A stretch of 64,000 nucleotides of DNA from Terriglobales bacterium. GTDB lineage: Bacteria > Acidobacteriota > Terriglobia > Terriglobales > Acidobacteriaceae. The stretch is from assembly GCA_035691485.1 (NCBI GenBank), contig DASSIZ010000013.1, positions 80,264 to 144,263 of the forward strand. The letters run 5' to 3'. Shown piece by piece: positions 28,747-36,402 of this stretch. Position numbers and translations under genes: made by a program. Under the pieces are notes generated by a model. The model saw only the letters and a list, made by a program, of their open reading frames with translations, made no database searches and was not told where the DNA came from. Numbering within the stretch: the first letter of the stretch is position 1; the number at the start of each line of letters is the position of its first letter.

Positions 28747-29037
28747 GTGACCGCCATCCTGAAGAGCTTGGCTTTGGCTCTCGCCGGCGCAGCGCTGTTC
28801 TTCTCATTCTTCATGATGATCTCCATTCCCGTGCTGATGGTGCTGGCCAAGCTGCACGATCCCAACGCCCCGCTCCAAGCGCCCGATGTGGTGCTTGCGC
28901 CCATCGGGCTGTTCCGCGGCGTCGGCCTGCCGCTCAGCGCGGTCGCGTTTGCCGCCTGCTTCGTATTGGCGATGAAGAAATATCGCAAGCGCGGTTCTGA
29001 CGCATCGGCTACCCAGCCGAGTCCGAGTTCAATGTGA
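28747..29037 (+). CDS. Small two-helix membrane protein
   Basis: Predicted product of 96 residues from GTG at 28747. There are two hydrophobic helices (about 9-34 and 61-75) and a basic C-terminus. No family was recognised. Its stop codon overlaps the GTG start of the next gene, so the two are translationally coupled. Confidence 0.55.
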   Translation: MTAILKSLALALAGAALFFSFFMMISIPVLMVLAKLHDPNAPLQAPDVVLAPIGLFRGVGLPLSAVAFAACFVLAMKKYRKRGSDASATQPSPSSM

Positions 29038-29300
29038 GCTTTACCGCCGCCGTGAAGCTGCTGTTTCGTGTCGCGCTGGTGACCATCGCCTTTGCCATGC
29101 TGGGATTTGCCTTGGGAGGATTGCTTGGAATCCTGAGCGTCATCGTGATGAGCGCCGCCCGAGTGCCGGTCAACATGATGTACTCGCTGTGGTTCGGCGC
29201 CGTCCCCGGCGGCGTGCTGGGCTGCATCGCCGGATTCATCATCATCACCATATCGGAAAAGCGCTCCCGAGGCGCTGCGCCTCGATCCACAATGCTGTGA
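29034..29300 (+). CDS. Small two-helix membrane protein, coupled to the gene before it
   Basis: Predicted product of 88 residues from GTG at 29034, overlapping the previous stop as GTGA. There are two membrane helices, about 8-40 (Gly/Ala/Leu-rich) and 53-73, ending in a basic tail. It is not recognised. The pair may form one small membrane complex, and it lies just upstream of the TauE gene. Confidence 0.55.
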   Translation: MSFTAAVKLLFRVALVTIAFAMLGFALGGLLGILSVIVMSAARVPVNMMYSLWFGAVPGGVLGCIAGFIIITISEKRSRGAAPRSTML

Positions 29301-29387
29301 CCAATGAAAGGACGAAGACCATCCACATGGCTGCTGAGGTAACCGAATGTTGACTCGACAGCAAACTCCGCTATTCTCTTCGCACGG

Positions 29388-30221
29388 ATGACTGTTCTCG
29401 TCTTCACCATCCTGGTCGCCATGGGCTCCTTCCTCGCCGGGTTTCTCGGGGCGCTGACCGGCCTGGGCGGCGGTGTCGTCCTGGTGCCGCTGCTGGCGCT
29501 GTTCTTCAAGGTGGATATCCACTACGCGATGGGCGCATCGCTGGTATCGGTAATCGCGACCTCCTCCGGCGCGGCGGCCGCCTACGTGCGCGAGGGATAT
29601 TCGAACATTCGCATCGGCATGTTCCTGGAGATCGCTACCACGCTGGGCGCGATCGTTGGCGCGCTGCTGGTGCAGCGGGTCTCGACCGCCGCCATCGGCG
29701 TCATCTTCGGGCTCATGCTGCTGTACTCGGCGTTTCAGTCGGCGCGGGAGAAACGCGACCACCTGGCGACATCTTCCGATCGTTGTGCGCGCCTGCTCAG
29801 CATGAACGGCAACTATCCGGTTGCGGACGGCCGGCAGGAGTACGCGGTCACCAATGTCCCCGCCGGGTTCGGCCTGATGTTCGGCGCCGGGACGCTCTCC
29901 GGGTTGCTCGGCATCGGTTCCGGCGCGGTCAAGGTGCTCGCCATGGACCAGGCGATGCGCATGCCGTTCAAGGTTTCCACCACCACCAGCAATTTCATGA
30001 TCGGCGTCACTGCTGCCGCCAGCGCGGGTGTATATCTGCGGCACGGCTACATCGATCCCGCGCTGGCCATGCCGGTGATGCTCGGTGTGCTCGCCGGATC
30101 GCTCGTCGGGACCAGGGTGCTGATGCGGGCCAAGGTACGGCTGCTGCGCTATGTGTTTGCCGCCGTCATCGTCGCCTTGGGAATTGAGATGATCTTCAAC
30201 GGCGTCACCGGGAGGCTGTAA
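29388..30221 (+). CDS. TauE/SafE family sulfite/anion exporter
   Basis: Predicted product of 277 residues with about eight membrane helices. The duplicated TauE/SafE motifs are clear: GALTGLGGGVVLVPLLALFF in the first half and GTLSGLLGIGSGAVKVLAMD in the second, each followed by a segment beginning with small residues and a basic residue. The family exports sulfite, sulfoacetate or related organosulfur anions. The next gene (DUF1634) overlaps its stop by one base, a pairing often seen for this family. Confidence 0.88.
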   Translation: MTVLVFTILVAMGSFLAGFLGALTGLGGGVVLVPLLALFFKVDIHYAMGASLVSVIATSSGAAAAYVREGYSNIRIGMFLEIATTLGAIVGALLVQRVSTAAIGVIFGLMLLYSAFQSAREKRDHLATSSDRCARLLSMNGNYPVADGRQEYAVTNVPAGFGLMFGAGTLSGLLGIGSGAVKVLAMDQAMRMPFKVSTTTSNFMIGVTAAASAGVYLRHGYIDPALAMPVMLGVLAGSLVGTRVLMRAKVRLLRYVFAAVIVALGIEMIFNGVTGRL

Positions 30222-30619
30222 TGGCGGCGGAGACGGATACCAACACCGGCGCTTGGAGCGATGCACGGCTGGAGATCATCATTGGCAACCTGCTGCGCAT
30301 AGGGGTGGCCGCGTCGGCGGCGGTTGTGCTCGCTGGCGGGGTTCTGTACTTGTTGAAGTACGGTGGCGAGAAGGCGGATTACCGCACCTTCCTTGGCGAA
30401 CCGGAGAACCTGCGCAGTCTGTCGGGGATTGTGCGCTCTGCCGCAGCCGGACATCCGGCGGGCATCATTCAGGCCGGGCTGCTGCTGCTGATCGCCACGC
30501 CGATCGCGCGCGTGATTTTTTCCGCGTTCGGATTTTTGCAGGAGCGCGATTACCGCTACGTGCTTATCACTCTGATCGTGCTGGCCGTGCTGTTGTACAG
30601 CATCCTGAAGCCTGCATGA
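30221..30619 (+). CDS. DUF1634 membrane protein, partner of TauE/SafE
   Basis: Predicted product of 132 residues. The pattern LRIGVAASAAVVLAGGVLYL, AGIIQAGLLLLIATPIARVI and LITLIVLAVLLYSI gives three membrane helices and matches DUF1634. Genes of this family commonly sit beside TauE/SafE transporters. The start overlaps the TauE stop (TAATG), so translation is coupled. The actual role is unknown. Confidence 0.82.
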   Translation: MAAETDTNTGAWSDARLEIIIGNLLRIGVAASAAVVLAGGVLYLLKYGGEKADYRTFLGEPENLRSLSGIVRSAAAGHPAGIIQAGLLLLIATPIARVIFSAFGFLQERDYRYVLITLIVLAVLLYSILKPA

Positions 30620-30625
30620 CCGCCG

Positions 30626-31597
30626 TTACAAGGCCACCCAACCGGCGCGAATCGCCGCCACCGAAACCACCGCCACAATCATCCATAGCAATACGCCCTG
30701 AATCAGGGGACGGGCGCCGACCTGCTTGAGGGTGGCGCGCGAGACGCCGCTGCCGATCAGGTAGAGTGTCACCGTAAGTCCGACAATGCCAAGCCGCGCC
30801 AGCGCGTGGAAAGCGGGCGCGCCGCCGGGTACAAATGAGTTCGCCACCGCCGCCAGGACGAAGAGCAGGATGAACCAGGGCCACGGCACTTTGGTCGGGA
30901 TGGAGACCGCGTTGTCCGGTGCTCGCCGATCATCCATCCGCCGCTTGACCGCGGCGGCGCCGAGGGTGATGGGCACAATCCAGAGAGCGCGCGCCAGCTT
31001 GACGGTGGTGGCAACGGCAAGCGCGACCACGCCGTACTTGGCTCCGGCGCCGACCACGGAACTGGTGTCGTGAATCGCCAGCGCAGCCCACAGCCCGAAT
31101 TGCGACTGGGTCAGGTGCAGCGAAGCTCCGATCGCGGGAAAAATCAGCAGGGCAATCGAATTCAGGATGAAGACGGTGCCCAGCGCAACCGACATTTCCT
31201 CCTCGTCGGCAGCCACCACCGGCCCGACCGCGGCAATGGCGCTGCCGCCGCAGATCGCCGTGCCCGTCGCAATCAGGAAACCGGCCGTGGGACGCACTTT
31301 CAGCAAATGCGCCAGGCTGATGCCGACCAGCATGGCAAAGCTGATGCCGATGGCGGTATAGACGAACCCGGAGCGGCCGGCCTTCAGGATCTGCTGCAGG
31401 TTCATGCCGAAACCGAGGCCGACTACAGACGCCTGCAAAAGGCGAGTGGTCCACGCCCGGGTTTGCTCGCGAAAGGGATTACCGGAGGTGAGACCGATGA
31501 GCAGACCGAGAGTGAGCGCCAGCGGCGGCGAGGCCCATGGGCTGAGGGCAAAAACAAGCCCGGCGATGAACAGAACCTTGGCGAAACTGGGATTCAT
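30626..31597 (-). CDS. YeiH/UPF0324 family putative sulfate exporter
   Basis: Predicted product of 323 residues with about ten membrane helices. Family motifs include GLLIGL, SVVGLGFGMNL, ATGTAICGGSAIAAVGPVV, HDTSSVVGAGAKYG and LGIVGLTVTLYLIGSGVS. Members are described as putative sulfate exporters. The gene is convergent with the TauE-DUF1634 pair, six bases between stops, so two different sulfur-anion exporters are neighbours. Confidence 0.88.
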   Translation of the reverse strand: MNPSFAKVLFIAGLVFALSPWASPPLALTLGLLIGLTSGNPFREQTRAWTTRLLQASVVGLGFGMNLQQILKAGRSGFVYTAIGISFAMLVGISLAHLLKVRPTAGFLIATGTAICGGSAIAAVGPVVAADEEEMSVALGTVFILNSIALLIFPAIGASLHLTQSQFGLWAALAIHDTSSVVGAGAKYGVVALAVATTVKLARALWIVPITLGAAAVKRRMDDRRAPDNAVSIPTKVPWPWFILLFVLAAVANSFVPGGAPAFHALARLGIVGLTVTLYLIGSGVSRATLKQVGARPLIQGVLLWMIVAVVSVAAIRAGWVAL

Positions 31598-31734
31598 GCT
31601 GGCCAGCGGCGGTCCAATGTACCAGATTGGTGTAGCAGACGCGCAGCACCGCAGAGTGTGATGCTTCGCACAGGCTGGCGTGACATCAGCGGGAACGTGT
31701 ATGCTTGACGCCGCTCACGGGTGAGGAGGCAACT

Positions 31735-32277
31735 ATGAAAAAAGTTCTGTGTCTCGCGCTAGTGCTGCTGTGCGCGGCCGTGGTGCTGGCGCAGCAGTCG
31801 AATTCCAATCCGGTCAGCGACAGCGTGCGCTCGATGATCGACCGGCAGGCCAAGAACATGACGGCAGCGGCCGAGGAGATGCCGGCGGACAAGTACTCTT
31901 ACAAGCCGACACCGCAGCAGATGAGCTTTGCCGAGCTGGTGGAGCACATCGCCAAGGGTAACCAATTCTACTGCTCCAAGCTGACGACGCAGGCGCCACC
32001 CGCGATGACGGTCAGCGAGAAAGACTCGAAGGAAAAGCTGGTCACAGCGATGAAGGACTCGTTCACTTATTGCGATACCGCGCTCAAGGGCGTGAAAGAC
32101 TCGCAGTTGGGTGAGGAAGTCAGCTTGTTTGGCGGACACAAGGGGCCCAAGGCGGCGGCGCTGCTGGGTCTGACCAACGGATGGGCCGACCACTACGGGA
32201 TGGCGTCCATGTACCTGCGCCTGAACGGCCTGCTTCCGCCGACAGCAAAGAAGACCGAAACCGCGTCGAAGGAGTAG
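31735..32277 (+). CDS. Secreted DinB-like protein
   Basis: Predicted product of 180 residues from ATG at 31735 with GAGGAGG upstream. A signal peptide (about 1-20, ending VVLAQ) is followed by a DinB/YfiT four-helix bundle: SFAELVEHIAKGNQFYCSKL with the first metal His and GWADHYGMASMYLRLNGLLP with a second His. The usual third His site reads Asn/Asp here. The family includes bacillithiol-dependent and metal-binding enzymes; exported versions are frequent in Acidobacteria. The substrate is unknown. Confidence 0.75.
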   Translation: MKKVLCLALVLLCAAVVLAQQSNSNPVSDSVRSMIDRQAKNMTAAAEEMPADKYSYKPTPQQMSFAELVEHIAKGNQFYCSKLTTQAPPAMTVSEKDSKEKLVTAMKDSFTYCDTALKGVKDSQLGEEVSLFGGHKGPKAAALLGLTNGWADHYGMASMYLRLNGLLPPTAKKTETASKE

Positions 32278-32528
32278 TTGAGCAGCGGATACCGAGTACC
32301 GGGCGCGCCGTCTCGCTCGACGCGGGCAGCGCGCTCAATTCTTTGTATCGGAAGGCGGTTAGCACCTCAAAACGCTCCGTTCGGTGAACCGATTTGCCAC
32401 TCGCTGTATACACTCCATCGTTGCTCCCCGGCCGTGGTGTAATAGCTGGTTTGAGAAGGATGCCGACTGCCGCTGTACGATTCCGGCGCAGGCTGAACGC
32501 GATTCATCGCCGCTCGCGGGAGTGGAAG

Positions 32529-33494
32529 ATGATCGCGAAGGCGCTGGTGTCGACGCGCCATCCCGTGCTGGCGCACATTATCCCGATGCGGCGCTGCAAT
32601 CTCTCCTGCGCCTACTGCAACGAGTACGACGCGACCTCCAAGCCGGTGGCCCTCGATACGATTTACCAGCGTATTGACAAGCTCGCTTCGCTGGGCACGA
32701 CCATCATCACCATCAGCGGCGGCGAACCGCTACTGCACCCGGAACTGGACGACGTCATCCGGCGCATCCGCATGCACGGGATGATCGCCGGGCTGATCAC
32801 CAACGGATATTTGTTGACGGCGGAGCGCATCCAGCGCCTGAACCGCGCCGGTCTGGAGCACCTGCAGATTTCCATCGACAACGTCAATCCCGACGAGGTC
32901 TCGAAGAAGAGCCTGAAAGTGCTGGACAAGAAGCTGCAACTGCTCGCCGAGTACGCCGAGTTCCACGTCAACATTAATTCCGTGGTCGGGGGCGGCATCA
33001 AGAACCCGCAGGATGCGCTGGTGGTCGGGCAGCGCGCAGTGCAGCTGGGATTCACCTCCACCGTCGGCATCATTCACAACGGCGACGGTCAACTGCAGCC
33101 GCTGGATCCGGTGGAACGCGCCGTGTACCACGAGATGAAGAAGCTGGAAAAGGGCAGCTACTCGCGCATCAACGGCTTCCAGGACAACATCGCTAACGGC
33201 CGCCCCAACCAGTGGCGCTGCCGCGCCGGCGGAAGGTACTTGTACATCTGCGAAGACGGCCTGGTGCACTACTGCTCGCAACAGCGCGGCTACCCGGCCA
33301 AGCCGCTGATGCAGTACACGCTGGCCGACGTCCGCCGCGAATACTACACGGAAAAAAGCTGCGCCCCGCACTGCACGGTTTCGTGCGTACACCAGGTCTC
33401 CTACCTCGATTACTTCCGTGCCCCGCAGAAGATCACCGCCATTCCGCCCTCGCCCAACGAGGCGCCGGACCTGGTGCAGATCCAGTCTGATTAG
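32529..33494 (+). CDS. Radical SAM protein with C-terminal cysteine cluster
   Basis: Predicted product of about 321 residues from ATG at 32529, which has GGGAG six bases upstream; ATG at 32460 or TTG at 32394 would add 23-45 basic residues. The radical SAM CxxxCxxC motif is [15 protein letters not shown] (C23, C27, C30), followed by [19 protein letters not shown] and QISIDN. The C-terminal part has [20 protein letters not shown] and CAPHCTVSC, a layout like SPASM proteins that bind extra Fe-S clusters. Its substrate is unknown. tdh and kbl follow on the same strand after about 160 bp. Confidence 0.85.
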   Translation: MIAKALVSTRHPVLAHIIPMRRCNLSCAYCNEYDATSKPVALDTIYQRIDKLASLGTTIITISGGEPLLHPELDDVIRRIRMHGMIAGLITNGYLLTAERIQRLNRAGLEHLQISIDNVNPDEVSKKSLKVLDKKLQLLAEYAEFHVNINSVVGGGIKNPQDALVVGQRAVQLGFTSTVGIIHNGDGQLQPLDPVERAVYHEMKKLEKGSYSRINGFQDNIANGRPNQWRCRAGGRYLYICEDGLVHYCSQQRGYPAKPLMQYTLADVRREYYTEKSCAPHCTVSCVHQVSYLDYFRAPQKITAIPPSPNEAPDLVQIQSD

Positions 33495-33530
33495 TTTCTC
33501 GATACTGCCAAGTGCCGCGGATCTCAATGT

Positions 33531-33567
33531 GACGTACCGCACACGCGGGGGCGGGTGTGCCATAGCC
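33531..33567. repeat. GCACAC...GTGTGCCATA palindrome before tdh
   Basis: GCACAC/GTGTGC with a 10-nt G-rich loop has the same spacing as the element at 6824-6845 inside yidD. It lies in the gap between the radical SAM gene and tdh. Confidence 0.6.
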
Positions 33568-33652
33568 TGCGCGCGGCAGAACCTTTTATGCATGCTAAAA
33601 TGATGAGTTTGCCCACAGTTTCCGCGCGCTCATGCTGCGCGCCGAGGATTCC

Positions 33653-34705
33653 ATGCCGGACACGATGCAGGCGGTCATGAAGCCGGAGGCCAAGCCGGGC
33701 GCCGAAATCCGCGAGGTCAAAATTCCCGGGTTTGGGCGCACCGACGTGCTGGTCAAGGTCAACGTCGCCAGCGTCTGCGGCACCGACCTGCACATTTACG
33801 AGTGGGACCGCTGGGCCGCCGGCCGCATTCATCCGCCGCTGATTCCTGGGCACGAATTCTGCGGCACCGTGGTGGCTTACGGCGACGAGGTCACCAGCGT
33901 CAAGCAGGGCGACTTCGTCTCGGCCGAGATGCATGTGGCCTGCGGCAAGTGCCTGCAGTGCCGGATCGGCGAAGCGCACATCTGCCAGAACGTGAAAATT
34001 CTCGGCGTGGACGCCAACGGAGCCTTCGCCGAATACGTGGTCATTCCGGAGTCGAATATCTGGAAGCTTGACGCGGCGATCCCGCAGGAATATGCGTCCA
34101 TCCTCGACCCTCTGGGCAATGCGGTCCACACCGTGCTGGCGGGTGAAATCGCCGCCAAGACGGTGGCGATCACCGGCACCGGCCCCATCGGGCTATTCGC
34201 CATCGCGGTGGCACGCGCGTGCGGCGCGACCCAGGTGTTCGCCATCGAGGTGAACCAGTACCGGCGCAGGATCGCCAAGGAAATGAAGGCGGACTACGTG
34301 CTCGATCCTTCCACGCAAGACGTGCGTCAGATCGTGATGGACCTGACCGGCGGCGTCGGTGTGGACGTGGTGTGCGAGATGGCCGGGCACCCGGAAGCGA
34401 TCCGGACAGCGTTCAACATTGTGCGCCGTGGCGGACGCATATCCCTGCTGGGGCTGACCTCGAAGCCGATCGCGCTGAATTTTTCCGAAGACATCATTTT
34501 CAAGGGCATCACCGTGCAGGGCATCAACGGCCGGCGCATGTACCAGACGTGGTACCAGATGACCGCGCTGCTCAAGGCGGGCAAGCTCGACCTGCACCCG
34601 GTGATCACCGACAAGCTGGCGATGAAGGACTTCAACAAGGGCATGGAGCGGTTGAAGACCGGCGAGGCCAGCAAGATCCTGCTGTATCCCAATGGGGCGC
34701 GCTGA
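33653..34705 (+). CDS. tdh: L-threonine 3-dehydrogenase
   Basis: Predicted product of 350 residues from ATG at 33653 with GAGG upstream; an ATG seven codons earlier is open. It is a medium-chain zinc dehydrogenase: CGTDLHIYEWD (catalytic zinc Cys), PGHEFCG, the structural zinc set CGKCLQCRIGEAHIC, and the NAD fold ITGTGPIGLFAIAVARACG. The WDRWA and INGRRMYQTW segments are typical for Tdh. It oxidises threonine to 2-amino-3-ketobutyrate, which the next gene product cleaves. Confidence 0.93.
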   Translation: MPDTMQAVMKPEAKPGAEIREVKIPGFGRTDVLVKVNVASVCGTDLHIYEWDRWAAGRIHPPLIPGHEFCGTVVAYGDEVTSVKQGDFVSAEMHVACGKCLQCRIGEAHICQNVKILGVDANGAFAEYVVIPESNIWKLDAAIPQEYASILDPLGNAVHTVLAGEIAAKTVAITGTGPIGLFAIAVARACGATQVFAIEVNQYRRRIAKEMKADYVLDPSTQDVRQIVMDLTGGVGVDVVCEMAGHPEAIRTAFNIVRRGGRISLLGLTSKPIALNFSEDIIFKGITVQGINGRRMYQTWYQMTALLKAGKLDLHPVITDKLAMKDFNKGMERLKTGEASKILLYPNGAR

Positions 34706-34710
34706 ATGAA

Positions 34711-34762
34711 GAATTAAGAATGCAGAATTTTTGAATTTTTTACGATCGTTGATTCTTAATTC
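34711..34762. repeat. Inverted repeat between tdh and kbl
   Basis: A perfect 11-bp inverted repeat GAATTAAGAAT / ATTCTTAATTC is 30 nt apart, in A+T-rich phrase-like spacer DNA unlike the surrounding G+C-rich genes. It could fold in the tdh-kbl transcript. Confidence 0.65.
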
Positions 34763-34825
34763 TGCCTTCGTCATTCTTGATTGTTCGATCGGCGTAGATC
34801 CGCGGTTGCTTTTCTTGGGGGCTTC

Positions 34826-36040
34826 ATGCCGACTTCTACCCGCACCAACCCGCTCTCCTATCTCTCCGATGAACTCACAGAGCTGAAGAACAAGGGCACG
34901 TACTTCCACCTGCGGGTCCTGCAGGACGAGCAGGCGCCGGAGTGCACCTTCGACGGCAAGCACGTCATCAACCTGGCCTCCAACAATTACCTCGGCCTGA
35001 CCACCCACCCCAAGCTGCGCGAGGCGGCACTGGAGGCGACCCGCAAGTACGGCGTGGGGTCCGGTGCGGTGCGCACCATCGCCGGCACCATGAAGGTTCA
35101 CATGGAGCTGGAGGAAAAGATTGCCCGCTTCAAGAACGTGGAAGCCAGTGTCGTCTTCCAGTCGGGATTTACGGCGAATGCGGGCACGGTTTCGGCGGTG
35201 CTGGGCAAAGAAGATTTCATTATTTCCGACGAGTTGAACCATGCCTCGATCATCGATGGCGCGCGGCTCTCGCGGGCAAAAATCCTGGTCTTCCGCCACA
35301 AGGATACGGCGCACGCCGAGGAGCAATTGAAGTCGGTGGCGAAAGAGGCCGGGCGCAAGCTGCTGATCACCGACGGCGTGTTTTCCATGGATGGCGACAT
35401 CGCGCCGCTGCCGGCCTTGTGCGATGTGGCACAGAAATACGGCGCCATCATGATGGTGGATGATGCCCACTCCTCGGGCGTGTTGGGAAAGAATGGGCGC
35501 GGCACGATCGATCATTTTGGCGTGCACGGCCGCGTCGATATCCAGGTGGGCACGCTCTCCAAGGCCATCGGAGCGCTTGGCGGCTATGTCTGCGGCACTC
35601 GCGACTTGATTGAGTTCCTCTATCACCGCGGGCGTCCGTTCCTGTTCTCGACCTCGCACCCGCCCTCGGTCGCGGCCACCTGCATTGCGGCATTTGAGGT
35701 GCTGGAGCAGGAACCGGAGCGCATCGAAAAATTGTGGGAGAACACCCGCTACTTCAAGAAAGAACTCGGCAACCTCGGCTTCGATATCGGCGGCCGCAAC
35801 ACCCCGAAGAGCGAAACCCCGATCACGCCCATCATTACCGGCGAAGGCCGGCTGGCGATGGAGTTTTCCCGCGAGCTGTTCAAAGACGGCGTGATGGCCA
35901 CGGGCATCGCCTTCCCCACCGTGCCCGAAGGCAAGGCGCGCATTCGCACCATCATGACCGCCACCCACACGCGCCTGGAACTGGACAAAGCGCTGGAGGT
36001 TCTGGCGCGGGTAGGCAAGCGGCTGGGGATTATTTCGTAG
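34826..36040 (+). CDS. kbl: Glycine C-acetyltransferase (2-amino-3-ketobutyrate CoA ligase)
   Basis: Predicted product of 404 residues from ATG at 34826 with GGGGG upstream. It is a PLP enzyme of the alpha-oxoamine synthase family: LASNNYLGLTTHPKLREAAL, GSGAVRTIAGT, DDAHSSGVLG and the PLP Lys in GTLSKAIGALGGY. It cleaves 2-amino-3-ketobutyrate with CoA to glycine and acetyl-CoA. Pairing with tdh supports threonine degradation over the related serine palmitoyltransferase or AONS functions. Confidence 0.94.
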   Translation: MPTSTRTNPLSYLSDELTELKNKGTYFHLRVLQDEQAPECTFDGKHVINLASNNYLGLTTHPKLREAALEATRKYGVGSGAVRTIAGTMKVHMELEEKIARFKNVEASVVFQSGFTANAGTVSAVLGKEDFIISDELNHASIIDGARLSRAKILVFRHKDTAHAEEQLKSVAKEAGRKLLITDGVFSMDGDIAPLPALCDVAQKYGAIMMVDDAHSSGVLGKNGRGTIDHFGVHGRVDIQVGTLSKAIGALGGYVCGTRDLIEFLYHRGRPFLFSTSHPPSVAATCIAAFEVLEQEPERIEKLWENTRYFKKELGNLGFDIGGRNTPKSETPITPIITGEGRLAMEFSRELFKDGVMATGIAFPTVPEGKARIRTIMTATHTRLELDKALEVLARVGKRLGIIS

Positions 36041-36192
36041 ACCACACCAACGAGCGGCCTGCACTTTGCCTTCAACGTGAGCGCACCACCCCAGGCATGC
36101 TTCGCAGCCCAACGCGTGAGCGTGGCGCAGAATCGCAAACCGAAAAAAACCACACCAACGAGCGGCCTGCATTTTGCCTTCAGCGCGAGCGC
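36041..36192. repeat. Two direct 44-bp repeats after kbl
   Basis: Copies at 36041-36084 and 36149-36192 share accacaccaacgagcggcct then ttgccttca with three mismatches. The bases between them include cagcccaacgcgtgagcgtgg. The second copy runs on into gcgagcccggcacgatg then cagcccaacggcgtaagcc, related to 59608-59653. They fill most of the 362-bp kbl-M28 gap, where no gene was seen. Confidence 0.8.
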
Positions 36193-36259
36193 AGCGAGCC
36201 CGGCACGATGTATCAGCCCAACGGCGTAAGCCTTGGGGAAACAACCCAGCGAAACAGTT

Positions 36260-36297
36260 CAGCCCGAGCCCTGAGCGGAGTCGAAGGGCGAGGCCGA
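36260..36297. repeat. CHPERSEG-type repeat before the M28 peptidase gene
   Basis: It carries cagcccgagccctgagcgga then gtcgaagggcgagg, the same family as 397-440. It is followed by gcatgcttaacg, which resembles the gcatgcttcgc at 36097. Confidence 0.65.
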
Positions 36298-36402
36298 CAC
36301 GCAGTTGGTGAGGCCGACAGCCCGAACCACCACCCCCGGCATGCTTAACGTTTTGCATGGGCACGGATTCCCGTTACACTCCAAGATTGATTTTGCGGAA
36401 CC

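Noticed and set aside
34193..36364. Minus-strand open frame of 723 codons opposite tdh, kbl and the repeat spacer
   Set aside because: It spans two well-supported genes and a repeat region on the other strand and has no recognisable domain.
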